Positions 6,224 to 6,266 of a stretch of DNA of 6,266 nt are shown one piece after another. The DNA is from Opacimonas sp040514355 (GTDB lineage: Bacteria > Pseudomonadota > Gammaproteobacteria > Enterobacterales > Alteromonadaceae). The position numbers and the translations under genes were made by a program. The stretch's first letter is position 1, and each line of letters begins with the position of its first letter. The stretch spans positions 1 through 6,266 of the forward strand of contig JBEVCF010000115.1 in NCBI GenBank assembly GCA_040514355.1, in the 5' to 3' direction. The notes beneath the pieces are model-generated. The model saw only the letters and a list, made by a program, of their open reading frames with translations. It had not been told where the DNA came from and did no database searches.

Positions 6224-6262
6224 CGAGGGCAGGAGCCCGAGATAATCCTGCCGTCCTCGCCA
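6224..6262 (+). other. tRNA-like minihelix ending in CCA
   Basis: CGAGG (6224-6228) pairs with CCTCG (6255-6259) and GCAGGA (6229-6234) with TCCTGC (6246-6251), leaving a 3-base bulge (6252-6254), an 11-base loop and a 3' CCA. A second register pairs GAGGGC (6225-6230) with GTCCTC (6253-6258), exactly as six pairs of the tRNA-Arg acceptor do, plus AGGA/TCCT. The element therefore looks like an acceptor plus T arm with the D and anticodon arms removed. Folding and function are inferred. Confidence 0.5.
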
Positions 6263-6266
6263 TTTA
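6244..6266 (+). repeat. Second copy of the tRNA-Arg 3'-end repeat, 145 bp downstream
   Basis: All 23 bases match 6099-6121, including CCA (6260-6262) and the following TTTA. The match runs to the last base of the window, so its right end and the number of further copies are unknown. A partial tRNA 3' end repeated soon after its tRNA gene is the arrangement of the rtT repeats in the E. coli tyrT operon. A phage or island attachment site is the main alternative. Confidence 0.93.

Larger units (their letters stand above)
6118..6266 (+). ncRNA. Putative structured rtT-like RNA downstream of tRNA-Arg
   Basis: No tRNA-operon terminator is visible after 6117, so transcription should continue here. 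The stretch holds, in order, GCAGG/CCTGC (6143-6160), a perfect 10-bp stem CTAATTCGTT/AACGAATTAG with a 3-base loop (6173-6195), TGCGC/GCGCA (6199-6212), TCGC/GCGA (6213-6223) and a tRNA-like minihelix (6224-6262). None is followed by a T-run. Processing at the tRNA-Arg 3' end and at the second CCA would release an RNA of roughly 145 bases. This is inferred from structure and from the E. coli tyrT/rtT precedent; I see no coding capacity here. Confidence 0.4.

Noticed and set aside
6099..6266. Integrated mobile element bounded by attL/attR in tRNA-Arg
   Set aside because: The 23-bp repeat is a plausible att core, but only about 120 bp of structured DNA lies between copies and no integrase is present. 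Kept as an alternative, not called.

Overview
The window looks like a short chromosomal contig or scaffold from a gammaproteobacterium-like Gram-negative bacterium. An outer-membrane phospholipase A (PldA) with the HxSNG...SRSWNR active site requires an outer membrane. FolD, ProRS, TrmO and both tRNAs look like their enterobacterial counterparts, and DUF1415 is typical of Proteobacteria. The order is unresolved. The RNase J fragment resembles alphaproteobacterial RNase J, so I do not go below phylum with confidence. A run of ten Ns and two awkward ends (a gene cut at base 1, a repeat cut at base 6266) suggest a draft or metagenomic assembly.

Layout, left to right. The 3' part of an RNase J-type beta-CASP ribonuclease gene (1-696, +) converges on pldA (713-1711, -). 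A strong intrinsic terminator (1752-1806) separates pldA from proS (1838-3550, -). Next on the same strand come trmO/tsaA (3622-4344), a DUF1415 gene (4328-4873) and folD (4873-5729). These three overlap or abut (folD stop TAATG start of DUF1415; DUF1415 overlaps trmO by 17 bp) and form a compact operon transcribed folD -> DUF1415 -> trmO. A candidate extended -10 promoter in the 71-bp gap probably gives proS its own start. folD is split by the ten-N gap. Both sides encode normal FolD in different frames, and 11 missing bases would give an ordinary 285-residue protein.

The right end runs the other way. A near-consensus promoter with a GC-rich discriminator drives tRNA-Pro(UGG) and, 34 bp later, tRNA-Arg(UCU), both with encoded CCA. 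The last 23 bp of the tRNA-Arg region recur exactly at the end of the window, 145 bp downstream. The bases between them are packed with hairpins, including a minihelix that mimics the acceptor and T arms of the tRNA. This resembles the rtT repeats of the E. coli tyrT operon and is the most interesting part of the window.

The gene set is mostly translation and one-carbon housekeeping: proline charging (ProS and a tRNA-Pro in the same window), tRNA position-37 modification (TrmO), folate one-carbon supply (FolD), RNA turnover (RNase J) and envelope lipid turnover (PldA). DUF1415 has no known function. I found no CRISPR, transposase or defence system.
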